A stretch of 64,000 nucleotides of DNA, taken from Plasmopara viticola (taxonomy: Eukaryota > Oomycota > Peronosporomycetes > Peronosporales > Peronosporaceae). The notes beneath the pieces were generated by a model that worked only from the letters and a program-made list of their open reading frames with translations, searched no databases and had not been told where the DNA came from. The stretch lies in contig MBPM02000010.1 in assembly GCA_001695595.3 (NCBI GenBank), positions 682,001-746,000 on the forward strand, read 5' to 3'. The stretch's first letter is position 1. Every line of letters starts with the position of its first letter. Shown one piece after another: positions 1-10,722 of this stretch. Position numbers and translations under genes: made by a program.

Positions 1-62
1 TTCTTCGCTTTCACCTACTACCTCGCAATTTACCACGAAGCAGTTCACTCAACCTATCTTGG

Positions 63-545
63 ATGCTCAGCATTTCGCTTTTGACACTTTTGATGGTTGA
101 TTTGGCTATAACATTTGCCATCTTGGTAAATCTGAAATGCGTCACGGAAGGTGAAGTCGATCATGACTGCAGTGCTTCGATTATGGTGCCGGTGCTATTC
201 GTGCCACCGCTCGCGCTCGTTGTGTCTCCCATCGTGGGCATTATTTCACTGGCCCTGTCATCGTCGACTTTTACGCGTCGATTCTCTGTGTGGAATGCGC
301 TTTCTATGATCAGTGTAGGTATTGCCATTTTGGCGTGCATCACGCAATCGAGTCGACTTGTGGCTCCATGGTTTGCTGGCCCACTCCCCTTGCTTCCAGT
401 GATTGGCATGGGAGTCAAAGCTGGCCAAGCATACCTTGTCGAGCGGTACATTGCCTTTCAAGAGACCCAACGCCGGCGTCGCGGTTGGCGTGGCATCATG
501 AAGCGCCGGCTGTCAGACGCCAGCATTCCCACAGAGTCTCCGTAG
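63..545 (+). CDS. Membrane protein, 3' end of a gene cut by the window edge
   Basis: 160 codons from the first ATG to a stop. The same frame stays open back to base 3, so this is probably the last part of a longer gene, or a last exon, that starts outside the window. The protein has about four strongly hydrophobic stretches (roughly residues 1-23, 40-66, 80-95 and 102-118), which suggests an integral membrane protein. It ends in a basic, Arg-rich cytosolic-type tail (about residues 136-150) followed by a short Ser/Pro-rich end. I do not recognise a family. It could be the C-terminal part of a multi-pass transporter or channel, but no motif supports either. Confidence is moderate that it is coding and low for any function. 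Confidence 0.5.
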   Translation: MLSISLLTLLMVDLAITFAILVNLKCVTEGEVDHDCSASIMVPVLFVPPLALVVSPIVGIISLALSSSTFTRRFSVWNALSMISVGIAILACITQSSRLVAPWFAGPLPLLPVIGMGVKAGQAYLVERYIAFQETQRRRRGWRGIMKRRLSDASIPTESP

Positions 546-3519
546 TAAGAATGCTCTCAGACTATGGCCAGTCACAGATGGTTTTAACATTTGTTTGCCT
601 TTCATTTTAAAGCGCATCGCCTGCTTCCGGCCGAGCACAATTTTACTCAACATCGACGCCAGACGGCCAAGGCTTTGCCCGATACGGCTCGGACTGAAAA
701 CGAATATTTTGAAATTCATGTCTTTATTGGAGGTTGTCATACATAACCACCGCCTCTACCGGAAGTCATGATTCAAGGCACGAAGCTTTGTCGCCGGGGA
801 GCGTAGGACGTAAATAAATTCACATTTCAGCCTAGTTGCCTTATGTATCAAGACATTCGCTAAAGCATACAAAGTGCAAGCTAAAAATATGATTTATACC
901 TGTCGCGATTTATATTTCAAGTCACTAGACAATTATCGAAAAATACTTGTTTTTGCATGGTGTCAATTTTGTTGTCCGCTCCCCCGTCAACTGGTGCTTT
1001 TAAGTGTGATGGAAAATCAAAATGACTCGCATCTGTAAAAAAACTGCTCAAATTCGTGGAAAATTAGACTACGTTTTGTCTTTTTGATGTAGTTGCAGTC
1101 CTAGGTATTGACGATGCAAGTATATGCTTCAACTGGGTGAGTCTTAGCTTGCATCTTATGAAAACGTGATCGGTTTTTGGATCATATAATTTTGTGCACC
1201 ACTACGTTTCGAAATTTACAAAACATACTGCGACCGATCCAGCGCATTTACAAATTTTAAGCACATCAATGCATTCAACAATTTTAAACTTGACCTTGTC
1301 GAGCTCGACAAACCTATCATTTAAGGTCAGCGATGGATCAAAAGGAAAGCTAGAATGCGAGGCTATTACATAAACTCAACACATTTGAATGCTTGGACAT
1401 TATAACCGAATGTATTACGTAATATATGTTTTGTACTCGGTTATGGATCCGTTGCGAAGATTACTTTGTCAATCAAATTTCGGATTTTAGTACGATAACC
1501 CGAAACTTCAATATTCAATTTATGCATTTATCTTTGAGCGTACTAGAATTAATTCAAAGCTCGTGGAATTTCAAGGCATTCGCAAAAAACTTTCTCCATC
1601 TCAATTAGCGCATTATAACATTGAAGCAGCTACACATCAACTAAGTCGCTTAGAACTATCAACCCATATGACATTACATTTAGCTTTTAGTGACAAAAGC
1701 AGGCAGGATCCCCACGCGAGAATATTATAGCTGTTCAAGAAAAAAAAATCTGTGAACAATGCGCTCGGAATGCCCTCTTTGTCCTCATGACGCATGCATT
1801 AACGCTAGACTCACCAGCGCTTATAGCTCTCGCGACTTCGTGCGCTTATTATTTTAAGCTAGTGTTTGCACTTCAATTGGTGTCAGCCGCGTAGGCTTTG
1901 ATTGAGTTCGGACACTGAGTGCTTACTTAGTAAGCACAATTAATTTGTTTGGAGCATTCAAAGAGATTTGAAATAGAATATACAAGAAGTCGAAGCAAAA
2001 GACAGATATTTTGCACAAGTCTATACTGAGAACCACATACAAAAAAGAAGAGAAAAAATATATGATGCTTACTGCACCCAATACTTTATTTCGACCATTT
2101 TTTCCGCGTACAATATTACTTCTCTCCTCAAGCAAAAGCGAGCTCGATTCTCTAATTCTGATGCACTTTGGTGCAACGCGCTCGAGTTGGCTCCCACTCC
2201 GCTTGTACCGAAAATACGGAATTGTGTGTGAATTTTGTATTCCCAAGGTGCAAATTTTATCGACGGGCTCTCAGCCGCATATAGAATAATCACGCGCCAA
2301 GCCCATTTGTAATGCTGGAGATTGTTTCTACCTGCTCGTGGCTTTCAAGGTCAGCCAACTTTTACTAATTGCGTTTGGCTTTTTTTCTATACGGCTCGCG
2401 GTACTTTGCGAATTTGGTACGACTTTTGGATGAAATCATTGATGGTATAATCTTTTGGAGACCCTCCCATGTGTTTTCTTCCAATATACATTCGTAATAG
2501 GCTGTCTTTTCCGAAAACTCTAATTACTTCGCACAAAATCAGGCTCCTGAATATTTATACCATCGACAAATAAGCTTAACGGAAACCTTCTTCACCCCTC
2601 TTCCGCCAATGGCAGTTAGCTTCTAATCCCTGCACTTATAATGCATATTTATAGCGCAAGAAAGCATTTGCCTTCTCGTGTCACTATCTTTACAATTATA
2701 ATACTTCTACGCCTCTAATATCAGTATTATCAGAGGCGGGTGAAGCACTTTTGGTCCTTACAACGTTTGTCACATTTATTCGTATATTGGCGCCAACCGT
2801 TTATCATAATTCATGCAAGGAAATCGTTTTAACTGATGAAGATTTGCGATACCTCGCCAGCTAAGTTTTCCCTTCTCAGCAACTACTCCTTATGGCTGCT
2901 CGGTTTTAGCACTTTTGCTGGAGACTCGATGTAACATGGGACGCTCTCGACCTTTTTAAATTAAAATAATAAAGATCTTGGATTACCTCTTCCTGAAAAA
3001 ATCGTTCCTCAACTTTACTTTATCCAATAATCCGAACTTTTAAGTTCGGTTCACTTAGAGTAAATGAGTTTGACAGAAAAAGCCTCACCATGTACCAAGA
3101 TCTTCTCTCTCGCTAGCAAATTATTGCTTTTTGAAATAAGCTCAGTTATTTCGCATCCCAGACTTCTTTCTCGACGGGGCGAACTCGAAAGCTAATGTCT
3201 ACTGGTCAAATCGGGAATAAATTTCTACTAGAGTCAAAAGGGGGTCGCCCTTACTTTTGGTGGGATTCCACCATTAATAATATGCAATACATTACGCAGC
3301 AAACAATATTTAGCGGCAAAGCTTGGCACTTAAAAAATTTTTGAAAGTGATTTTCAGTCCTTTTGTATCTAGCAACCGCCTTAATGTTTCAAGCGCTCTA
3401 TCGCATATTTCGGCAACAGTGGTTTTTATATTACTATGTACCTTGTTAACAAATAAATCGTCCCTTTAGGAAGATGGAAGACCAAAGCGTTTTGACTGGG
3501 CAATTATTGGGATTTATAA
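546..3519. other. AT-rich intergenic stretch, no supported gene
   Basis: About 3 kb of AT-rich sequence. Open frames are short, overlap on both strands and show no recognisable motif or splice-linked continuation. I see no tRNA, LTR or clear tandem repeat here. Confidence 0.5.
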
Positions 3520-4266
3520 GTCTTGAAAATCCGTGGATCCAATTAAAATTGGTAATTTTGCAATGATTTTGTTTACAAAAAGCTGACTTAAATTCGGTTA
3601 AACTGACCAAGTCCCAGTTATAATGTTTTAATTTCACCGGATGCGACTAAGGTGCCATATAAATGCCGAACATGGCTTCTACATTAAAAGAACATCGAGT
3701 ACTAGCTAAAATTATTTTTTGGCGTCTTTTGACAGACTTGGACCCTGCCACCAACCTAAAGCGCATCCTGGACGAGCGCAAACGTCGCAACCGTATTTTT
3801 TGAGCAACAAATATTTGACACCGAATCATGCAACGGCACCTCAATTGCGTTATTCACTTGGCTTTCTTGAAGGCTGAGCGTCATTTTCTTCAAGTGACTT
3901 GACCACTTTACACTCTCTGGAAGTTCACCAAGCTTCTACCGACCTGAATACGGCGCTTTAATAAATTTCTTTTAGTTTGACTCCATATGCCGCGAGCTTA
4001 GTTCGGACCAAATCGATACTAAGATGCTACAAGGTCACTAGAAAGCGTCGTTTGCTGTAAGCGAGGGTTGTTTCCCTAATGCACATCGCTCGGGACCACA
4101 CGAACAAAGCGTTCAAGATTTTAAGGTTCTCGAGTCAGTTTAGCTTTGCTCAAGTCATTCTGCGCTTACGGACAATGCACGCTGACCATGACATGTGCCT
4201 TCACCACCTCCTACGGTGTCTATCCTGTGTTACGATGTCGTTCGTAGGCTGAGCTTCGAATGCAAG
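3520..4266 (-). repeat. Dispersed diverged repeat, copy A (inverted relative to copy at 21.8-22.6 kb)
   Basis: Read on the minus strand, this ~750-bp block aligns collinearly with 21826-22610 on the plus strand. Anchor matches include the minus reading of 4248-4266 with 21828-21842, GAGGTGGTGAAGG with GCATGTCATGG, CTCGCTTACAGCA, ATATCGATTTGG-like blocks, AAAAAATACGGTTG, and GTAGAAGCCATG followed by CATTTATATGG. The copies differ by many substitutions and indels, so the duplication is old. No intact ORF or terminal inverted repeat is visible. A 65-codon open frame at 3647-3844 (minus) covers part of the conserved core and may be the relic of a coding segment, but I cannot assign it. It is probably a decayed transposon or duplicated gene remnant. 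Confidence 0.65.
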
Positions 4267-6273
4267 TTATGGCCATATTTAGGAATAATATAAAATGTAA
4301 GAATACCACTCTTAGATTAAACAAATCATTATTGAAGATTTAACTCACAAGTACAAATATCGACCGCATTTATTTAGGCTTGTCTAACAAACTGATATCA
4401 AAGCGATGAGAACACGAATTATGTCAACTTTTGCTGGCTTTTGCGATATAACGGTCCGCGTAAAACTAACAGGTCTGCGTGTTATACTTTCAAATCAGCC
4501 TTTGACATCAAAACAATGACAAAGACAATTGCTTTAAGAGCTCTCATGTTTTCCAGACTCCACGGCAATTAGCTCATCAACGTTCGCTATATTTTTGTCG
4601 GGATGACCTAGTTTTGTCACTTGAGACAGCCTTTGAAAAAAGCTAAATTTACTATCTTTTCTGAAAAGACGTCGTGAAATTCCTCCCACAAAATCACATT
4701 TTATATTAGCTTCTGCGCTGATATATAGTAATTTGATCCAATATACGGTCGACTCCAGATTCAGTAAACGCCTCCACCGTAAAGGTTGCCTCGTTTGTGA
4801 CACCAATCACGCTCTCCTCGTCATGTAACTCATTACTACTATACGAATTGATTGTCTGCTTGGTGGTAGCTTCCAACGCAAAAGATTGCTTAAGTTTGAA
4901 GGCGTTTATGAGTGTTTCAAACTGACGTGTTCCATGAATTAGATCATAATATCGCCTTTGGTACTCTCGCCCGCATGCCTATCGGTTAGAACGCTGCTTG
5001 TAGTTTTAAAAGCAATAAGTACACGTTCTACTCCATATTTTGCGGATTGGATCGAGCTGAAGTCTTTCCACCTGGGCTTGTCCTGCAATCAAAATAATTG
5101 AAGGGATACCTTCTTTTAAATTTGCTAACGCATTTTGCGTCATAGACTTCATCTTCCTTATTTGCACTGAAAGATTGAAGTTTTTGACAACAGCATACAC
5201 ATGATCTGTCCCGTACGATCCTTTTGAATTGGTCAGAATACCGCAAGAATAACGTTCAAGCACCTAAAATTGACGTCCTTAGCGATGTTTCTGCCAAGAG
5301 ATGAGAGACAGCGGAAAAGTTGCAAGACCTCGTCCGCGCCAAACTTTTATTCAAGCCAAAGTTGCGGAACCTCGTCCATGCCCAAATTTTTCTTCTTGGT
5401 CGGTGCACTACAAACTCATTTTTTCTAATCCTCTGATGTCGCAAGGAACCCACAAATGAAGAGTAGAACAAAGCTGCAGAAAGTGAACTGCTCAACGCAT
5501 TTAGTTCGCAACATTGGCCGGCAAGGAGAGCGCGACGGTGAATCCATGCTACTTGTCTTATGTTTCAACTATTTTGCAAGGTACCGGTCGAATAAGAGAC
5601 ATAAGCTTAAAAAAAACCATGTGGAGGGGCTCTACTGCCGTAGGAAGCGCACTATCAAAGATCTTGATTTCACAAGCAAGCTGAAAGAGGCCTACATAAC
5701 AGGTCGTATGTTCTTCTAGTAGAGGCTTTTCATGCTAGATCGAGCTCTGCAGGGGTCTGGACGCTCTGCTTTAATACAATTTATCTTCTTAAGAAAAACA
5801 CTTTGCGGGATTCAACGTTTGTGTGAAATTTGTCGCCTCCGACCACTGCTATAAATACTCACCTTAAGGACGTTAATGTTGTTGCGTCCTTTTAGCAAGC
5901 GCTTGGAAGAAACAATTATTGTATGCATCTGACGGGATTTAACGCGGAAATCCATTGACAAATAGTCGTGTGAGATGAACTAGCCAAATTCTGTGCAGCG
6001 AAGCAAAATCTGTAATTGTAATGAGCATTTCCACCCTACAGGCATCCCCATTGATGAAGTAAACAGAAGCGACCATCCCAATAAGCTATCTCGCTACGAG
6101 ACCAATATCATCTCTGTAAGATGCTTCCAGCAAATCGATAGGGTCGGATCTCGCGACTAGAACTAAACCCCCAGTAAAAAACTTCAAACGCGAGCGGTAT
6201 CTCAATCTATTTCAAGTAATTTGCAGATCCCGCTCTCTATCGAAAAAAAAGCATACTATGAATGAAAGTATTG
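4267..6273. other. Intergenic stretch with an unassigned coding-like relic on the minus strand
   Basis: No intact gene. The minus-strand frame at 5006-5263 (85 codons) has a fairly protein-like composition (a Lys/Met-rich amphipathic segment followed by a hydrophobic patch) and is followed at 4534-4806 by another open minus-strand frame. No family motif or convincing splice pair joins them. They may be scraps of one decayed gene. The rest is AT-rich and featureless. Confidence 0.25.
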
Positions 6274-6278
6274 ACATC

Positions 6279-6423
6279 TGTTTAAAAGATGCAAAAATCG
6301 AAGTGATCATCTTTTTCTAGACCAATGAACGGCTACCATATGTAATTACTAAATATGATGTACTTGTAAATTTTGTGACGCCATCCGCCTGTTCAACATG
6401 CATGTAGCTGTGTAATCTGAGCA
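6279..6423 (-). repeat. 3' LTR of the copia element
   Basis: 145-bp copy matching 10575-10717. The shared core includes CTAGACCAATGAACGGCTA, TGTAATTACTAAAT and TTGTGACGCCATCCGCCTG. It begins TGTTTA and ends GAGCA, and it abuts target duplication ACATC on its outer side. This is short for a copia LTR. Confidence 0.9.
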
Positions 6424-6436
6424 CTCTCACTCACCG

Positions 6437-6960
6437 CTAATACTGTGTGTCCTTTGTTGCTGACTTGGTCTTGATGCCGGTTGCCTCTCGCAGAAACTTG
6501 AGCATCTTAGTTCCAAGCGCCTTGGTAAGCATATCTGCAAACTGACTCTTCGTATCAATGTAGCCAATCTTGAGTAATCCATGCTGAACGTTCTCTCGAA
6601 TAAAGTGATGTCTGATGTTCACGTGCTTTGTACGTGCGTGGTAGCCCGCGTTGTTTGCCAAAGTTATCGCACCTTGATTGTCTTCCCATATTTGCGTGCC
6701 TCCCACTTGTTTCTAACTATGTCCTTGAGCTTTGCGCGCGTCTAAAGTACTTATTGTGTGCACAAGCTTAGCGCCATATACTCTGCTTCTGCGGAACTAA
6801 GTGCGACAATTCTCTGATACTTGTATTTGATCACAATCGAAGCTTTTCCAATGTTGATCAGCACACCTGAGATAGACCGTTTGTCATCGGTGTTGCTACC
6901 CCAGTCAGCATCCAAAAAAGCTTCAACAATGACCTTTCCAGTCTCTCTTTGGTAAACAAT
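6437..6960 (-). pseudogene. RNase H part of the copia polyprotein
   Basis: The minus strand reads the copia RNase H signatures in two frames. The piece ending near 6751 carries DADWGSNTDDKRS and the ALSSAEAEYMAL block. After a frame change, the piece at 6706-6437 carries WEDNQGAITLANN, a KHVNIRHHFIRE block and the closing FADMLTKAL motif. These blocks are diagnostic for the end of Ty1/copia pol. The stop falls 14 bases from the 3' LTR. At least one frameshift between 6706 and 6751 makes it non-functional. Confidence 0.88.
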
Positions 6961-7811
6961 TCCATGATGACGTGTCGAATTTAAGTAGCGAAATACACAA
7001 ATTGCGGCGTTCCAATGTGGTAACCCTGGATTTTCGAGAAATTGAGGCAGTTGTGTCACGATGTATGAGATGTCCGGCCGAGTGCAAGTTGTAACATAAA
7101 GCAGACATCTAATTAGTGATCGGTATGGTCTTGACCGCATCTCTGAACGCTTAGCTTCTGTACCTGGTGACTGGGATGTTGACAGCTTGACACCGTATGT
7201 ACACGGATTGACGACGTTCTTGGCGTTTCTCTGTCCAGATCGCTCAGCCACGTCGCTAATGTAGCGTGTTTGCTTGATCATTAGTGTGATGGCTGTCGTG
7301 TCGTGGTCGGTCTCCATGCCCAAGAAGAACTTCGCCATACCGAGGTCCTTCATCTTAAAAACACCTTTAAGCATCCCCTTGACCTCTAGAATCTCGGTGC
7401 TCGTCTTGGCTGCAATAATCATATCATCGACATAAAAACATACGTACACAAAACCTTATTTCACTTTCTTCACGCGGACGCATTGATCCGCTCCACAACT
7501 TTTAAAATCGTTCTATTAAAGACGTGGTCAATCGTCTTGTTCCAAGCGCTTTCAGCTTACTTAGGTCCATATATAGCTTTAGTCAGCTGACACGCAAATA
7601 TCTGAGCCCCCCTTACACCAATCGGAACTTCCATATGAACACGATCCGACAGCACACTGTTGAGCAAGGCGGTGTCGACGTCCAGCTGCTTCATTTTGTA
7701 GCCTAATACCGCACACACTGAGAGTACAACTTGAATTGAGTTCATGTTGGCCACTGGAGAGTAAGTCTCGAAGAAATCCACGCCGTATTTCTGCTTAAAA
7801 CCTTTAGCCAC
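6961..7811 (-). pseudogene. Reverse transcriptase part of the copia polyprotein
   Basis: The frame at 7811-7557 shows the start of copia RT (VAKGFKQ-type block, FFETYSPVANM, QLDVDTALLN). The frame at 7449 onward shows the catalytic block with YVDDM, giving the two active-site aspartates, followed by the usual KMKDLG and FLGM motifs. The two pieces lie in different frames with about 100 bp of disrupted sequence between them (7450-7556), so RT cannot be read through. An opal or similar stop at 7812-7814 separates it from the integrase piece upstream in the same frame. Confidence 0.9.
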
Positions 7812-7814
7812 CAG

Positions 7815-9529
7815 TCATGCTTTGAGGCGCACAACAGATTTATTATGGTCACGCTTCTTAGCAAAGACCCCAGCGGCATTCAATCGTTCGTCCAATTGAT
7901 TTTCGTGGAACGAGTGTCCATGTTTTGTTTTGGTGATGCGACTGTAATTCGGCGTCCATCGCTTGTCGCCACTATTCTGCCTCGTCACTAGACATTGCCT
8001 GCACATACGTGGAAGGCGAGTCTGATTCTTCACCAACACCCACAGCGTAAGCGAGAATTTTTTAGCTATAAGAACGTCTTCATTGATGCTTGCACGCTTT
8101 GAAGATGGTGGTCCTTCACTTCCTTCCGGACTTTCATCGGCATCTGATCCGTTCTCCAACAACAACATTGGTTCATGCGTACGCCTTGAACGTTCCACTT
8201 GCGGTCGAAATACCATTCGATCTTCCTGTGCATCCAGTGTAGGAGTTTTATACTCTGTCAGTTCAGAGTGTACTGAGGTCGGAAATCGAAGCATCTCGAC
8301 CCTTGACTCATTTGTGTTGGACTCCTTCTCATTTGTTGGAGCATCTGAAATTTTATCTTCCTCTTCACACTCCATCGGTTCATCTGGATCTTGTTGGTGC
8401 TCTGTCGGCCCGGACACTGCACTTTCATCGTTGTTTTTGGTTACGTGTATCACATTTATCTGTTTGGGCGGGTGCGTCTCGTCAATGCCGTCCACTTCAC
8501 GATCGTCCAGCTTCACCGACCGTGATACTGATATCTTGTCTTTCTTCAAATCGTAAACTCGGTCTCCATTTCTGTCTTTGGCATAACTTAGGAACATGCA
8601 CTTAAAGCTTTTGGATTCGAGCTTCATCCTCTTCACCTGATCAATGTGAGCATATCCATGAGACCCAAACACCCTAAGATGATTCATCCGAGGCTTCAGC
8701 TTGAATCCCAGTTCATAGGTTGTGTTTTTTGGGTTCATTGTATCAAGAGAGCGGTTGATCAGGTACACCGCAGTGCTTACTGCCTCTGCACACCAACATG
8801 TCGAAGCACACTTGTAGTGTAGCATGCTCGGTGCCTTTTCCAAAATCGTGCGGTTCATTTGTTCTGAAATTCCATTTTGTTGGGGACTGTATGGTACTGT
8901 ACGCTGATGTATGATGCCGTTCCGCTGACATAAATCTGTAATGTCTTGTTGACAAACTCTGTTCGTTGTCTGAACGCAGGCACTTGATACGGGTCCCATT
9001 GATTCTCATGCAGTGCTTTGAACATCTTAATCTTGTCGGAAATCTCACTCTTCTTTGCCAGAACGTAAGCCACAACATATCGTGACTAATCATCCACAGA
9101 AGTCAAAATGTATCTAGCACCTCCTTTCGAAAGTGTCTTCATGGGTCTCATCACGTCGTTGTGAACTAATTTCAATACACGTGATGTCTTTGTCATGGAG
9201 CGGCCTGGAAAGGCTACAATCGTCTGTTTGCCGTTTATTCATCCACCACACAGGGTCTTGATACATTGTTTTAGCGCAGGAATACCTTCTGTGGATCGCA
9301 TAGTCTTCACTGAAGCGTCCTCGCTCGGTTGTCCCATACGAGCGTGCCGTAAGTCCCACTGAATATCAGCTCCCGAGTATTGCAGCGATCGTGCCTCCTC
9401 TTGCTGATATTCCAGTGTGTAAGCTTTCCCATTTCTTGTCCCAGTTGCCAAAGCTTCATTCTTGTCCCAAATGATGCACGAAGCACGCTGAAACTCCACA
9501 TTTAGTCCACGTTCGGCAGGTTTCCCCAC
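7815..9529 (-). pseudogene. GAG-pre-integrase and integrase core of the copia polyprotein, plus linker
   Basis: Pieces in four overlapping minus-strand readings together contain the pre-integrase HARMG block (about 9345-9360), an IKCLRSDN block supplying one catalytic Asp (about 8960-8985) and the conserved TVPYSPQQNGISEQMNRTI block supplying the catalytic Glu (about 8860-8920). A long 394-codon frame (8999-7815) continues into the hydrophilic, acidic linker typical between integrase and RT (rich in Glu, Asp and Ser, about residues 180-310). Frameshifts near 9093, 9239 and 9359 disrupt the core. Confidence 0.88.
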
Positions 9530-9750
9530 TGACAGTAGACGTCTGTCAAGTCCAGGGATAAGCAGCCTTCCATCATCGATATGCGTCTTCCATCTAAGCC
9601 GATTAGCTTCACCGTTCCAGCTCCTTTGACGCGTAACTTCCTGCTGTCCGCAATTGCTACCTTGACGTCGGCTTTAAGTTGCTTGAATTCGATCAAGTCA
9701 CTTCGGTGAGGGGTCATGTGTGACGTCGCATCACTGTCAATCAACCAGCT
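9502..9750 (-). pseudogene. Protease part of the copia polyprotein
   Basis: The minus strand reads WLIDSDATSHM, which matches the copia aspartic protease active site (normally D-S-G-A-T/S-x-H-M). The catalytic Asp is kept, but the following glycine is replaced by Asp, which should inactivate the enzyme. In-frame stops lie directly upstream, between this block and the zinc knuckle. Confidence 0.85.
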
Positions 9751-9799
9751 TACTGATTGCTCACCCCCACAGCAAATGCTGCATCATTACCGCTAGAAC

Positions 9800-10526
9800 G
9801 ATTTCTGAAACGGCTCTCAGCAGCTGGGCAGTCCCGTTTCATATGACCAGTCTGGTCACAATTGAAGCATTTTCCCCGAAAATCGCCGCCCTTGCGTGGC
9901 GCGTAACTCTTGTGGCCACTTCCTCGTCTGCCCTTGATCCGTCCATCATTGTCTGTGGCTCGAACGCTTTCTAACTTGCTTCCTTCGTCTGTAGTCTGTC
10001 TGACTCTTTCAACAGCTTCTCCTTGACTTCGATCAGAGTGATGTCCTTGGCGTTCTCCACGATAGAAGATATGATCTCATATTCCGCCGGCAAGCTGCTC
10101 AGAAGCACCACTAGCTGTCTTGATTCATCCACTGGCTCTCTCGTCGTCTGGAGTCCCACGATCAGCTATTCGAACGCATTCATATGTACGAGTGCCACTC
10201 TCCATCTTGAACTCATATAGGCGCCGTGTCATCGTGACACGGTTGTGTAGGGTGGAACGATTGTTGAAGTCGCGAAGCGTCCCCCATGCCTCCACGGCAC
10301 GAGTGGCAGACCCATTTTTGGTCTGGTGTCGAATCTCGACGCCTTGTGCAATTATACCAAATGCCTTGGCGTCATTCACGAGCCACGTCTCTGTTATTTC
10401 GTTCTCGTCCTTCGCGCCCATAATGTGCCTCGTAAGCCCTTTTCTTGCGAGGGCCATCCTCATGTTGAACTCCCAATGGTAATAGATACCATCTCCAAGG
10501 AGGACTTCGATGCGCTTGGTAGTCAT
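9800..10526 (-). pseudogene. gag of the copia element with CCHC zinc knuckle
   Basis: The gag frame opens with an ATG at 10526, 48 bp inside the 5' LTR. Its first 30 residues have the WxxEFNMRMALA-type N-terminus of copia gag. After a frame change near 10125-10159 comes the segment usual before the knuckle (LLSSLPAEYE, then KEKLLKES). The knuckle itself is readable at 9869-9828 as CFNCDQTGHMKRDC, an intact C-x2-C-x4-H-x4-C. Two or more frameshifts or stops break the protein. Confidence 0.87.
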
Positions 10527-10574
10527 GGCGGTGAAGGTGTGGTGAAGCGAGGCTGTAGTTTGCGGCTGTTAACC

Positions 10575-10717
10575 TGTTAGAAAGATGGCAAAAATCAAAG
10601 TGAATATATTTATCTAGACCAATGAACGGCTATATGTAATTACTAAATGTGACGTACTTGTAAATTTTGTGACGCCATCCGCCTGCTCAACATGCATTCA
10701 GTGGTGTAATTTTAACA
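10575..10717 (-). repeat. 5' LTR of the copia element
   Basis: 143 bp, starting TGTTAG and ending TTAACA on the plus strand (so TGTTAA...CTAACA on the element strand). It is followed by target duplication ACATC. On the element strand the LTR is followed directly by GGTTAACAGCCGC, which lies where a tRNA primer-binding site is expected, but I cannot match it to a specific tRNA. Confidence 0.9.
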
Positions 10718-10722
10718 ACATC

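Larger units (their letters stand above)
6279..10717 (-). mobile_element. Ty1/copia LTR retrotransposon, complete ends but coding region decayed
   Basis: A 4.4-kb element on the minus strand with two short direct LTRs (6279-6423 and 10575-10717) that begin TGTT and end in CA. It is flanked by a perfect 5-bp target duplication ACATC (6274-6278 and 10718-10722), so both outer ends are intact. Internal order on the minus strand is gag with zinc knuckle, protease, integrase, reverse transcriptase, RNase H. Integrase before RT is the copia order. The polyprotein is broken into at least nine open pieces in all three minus frames, with an additional in-frame stop between the pieces at 8999-7815 and 7811-7557, so the element cannot encode its own transposition. 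By hand alignment the LTRs are roughly 85-88% identical, consistent with an old insertion. The sequence just inside the 3' LTR reads GTGAGTGAGAG on the minus strand, a possible weak polypurine tract. Confidence 0.93.

Noticed and set aside
8083..8556. 157-codon plus-strand ORF
   Set aside because: Antisense shadow of the copia integrase linker; Ser-rich only because the other strand is acidic and Glu/Asp-rich.
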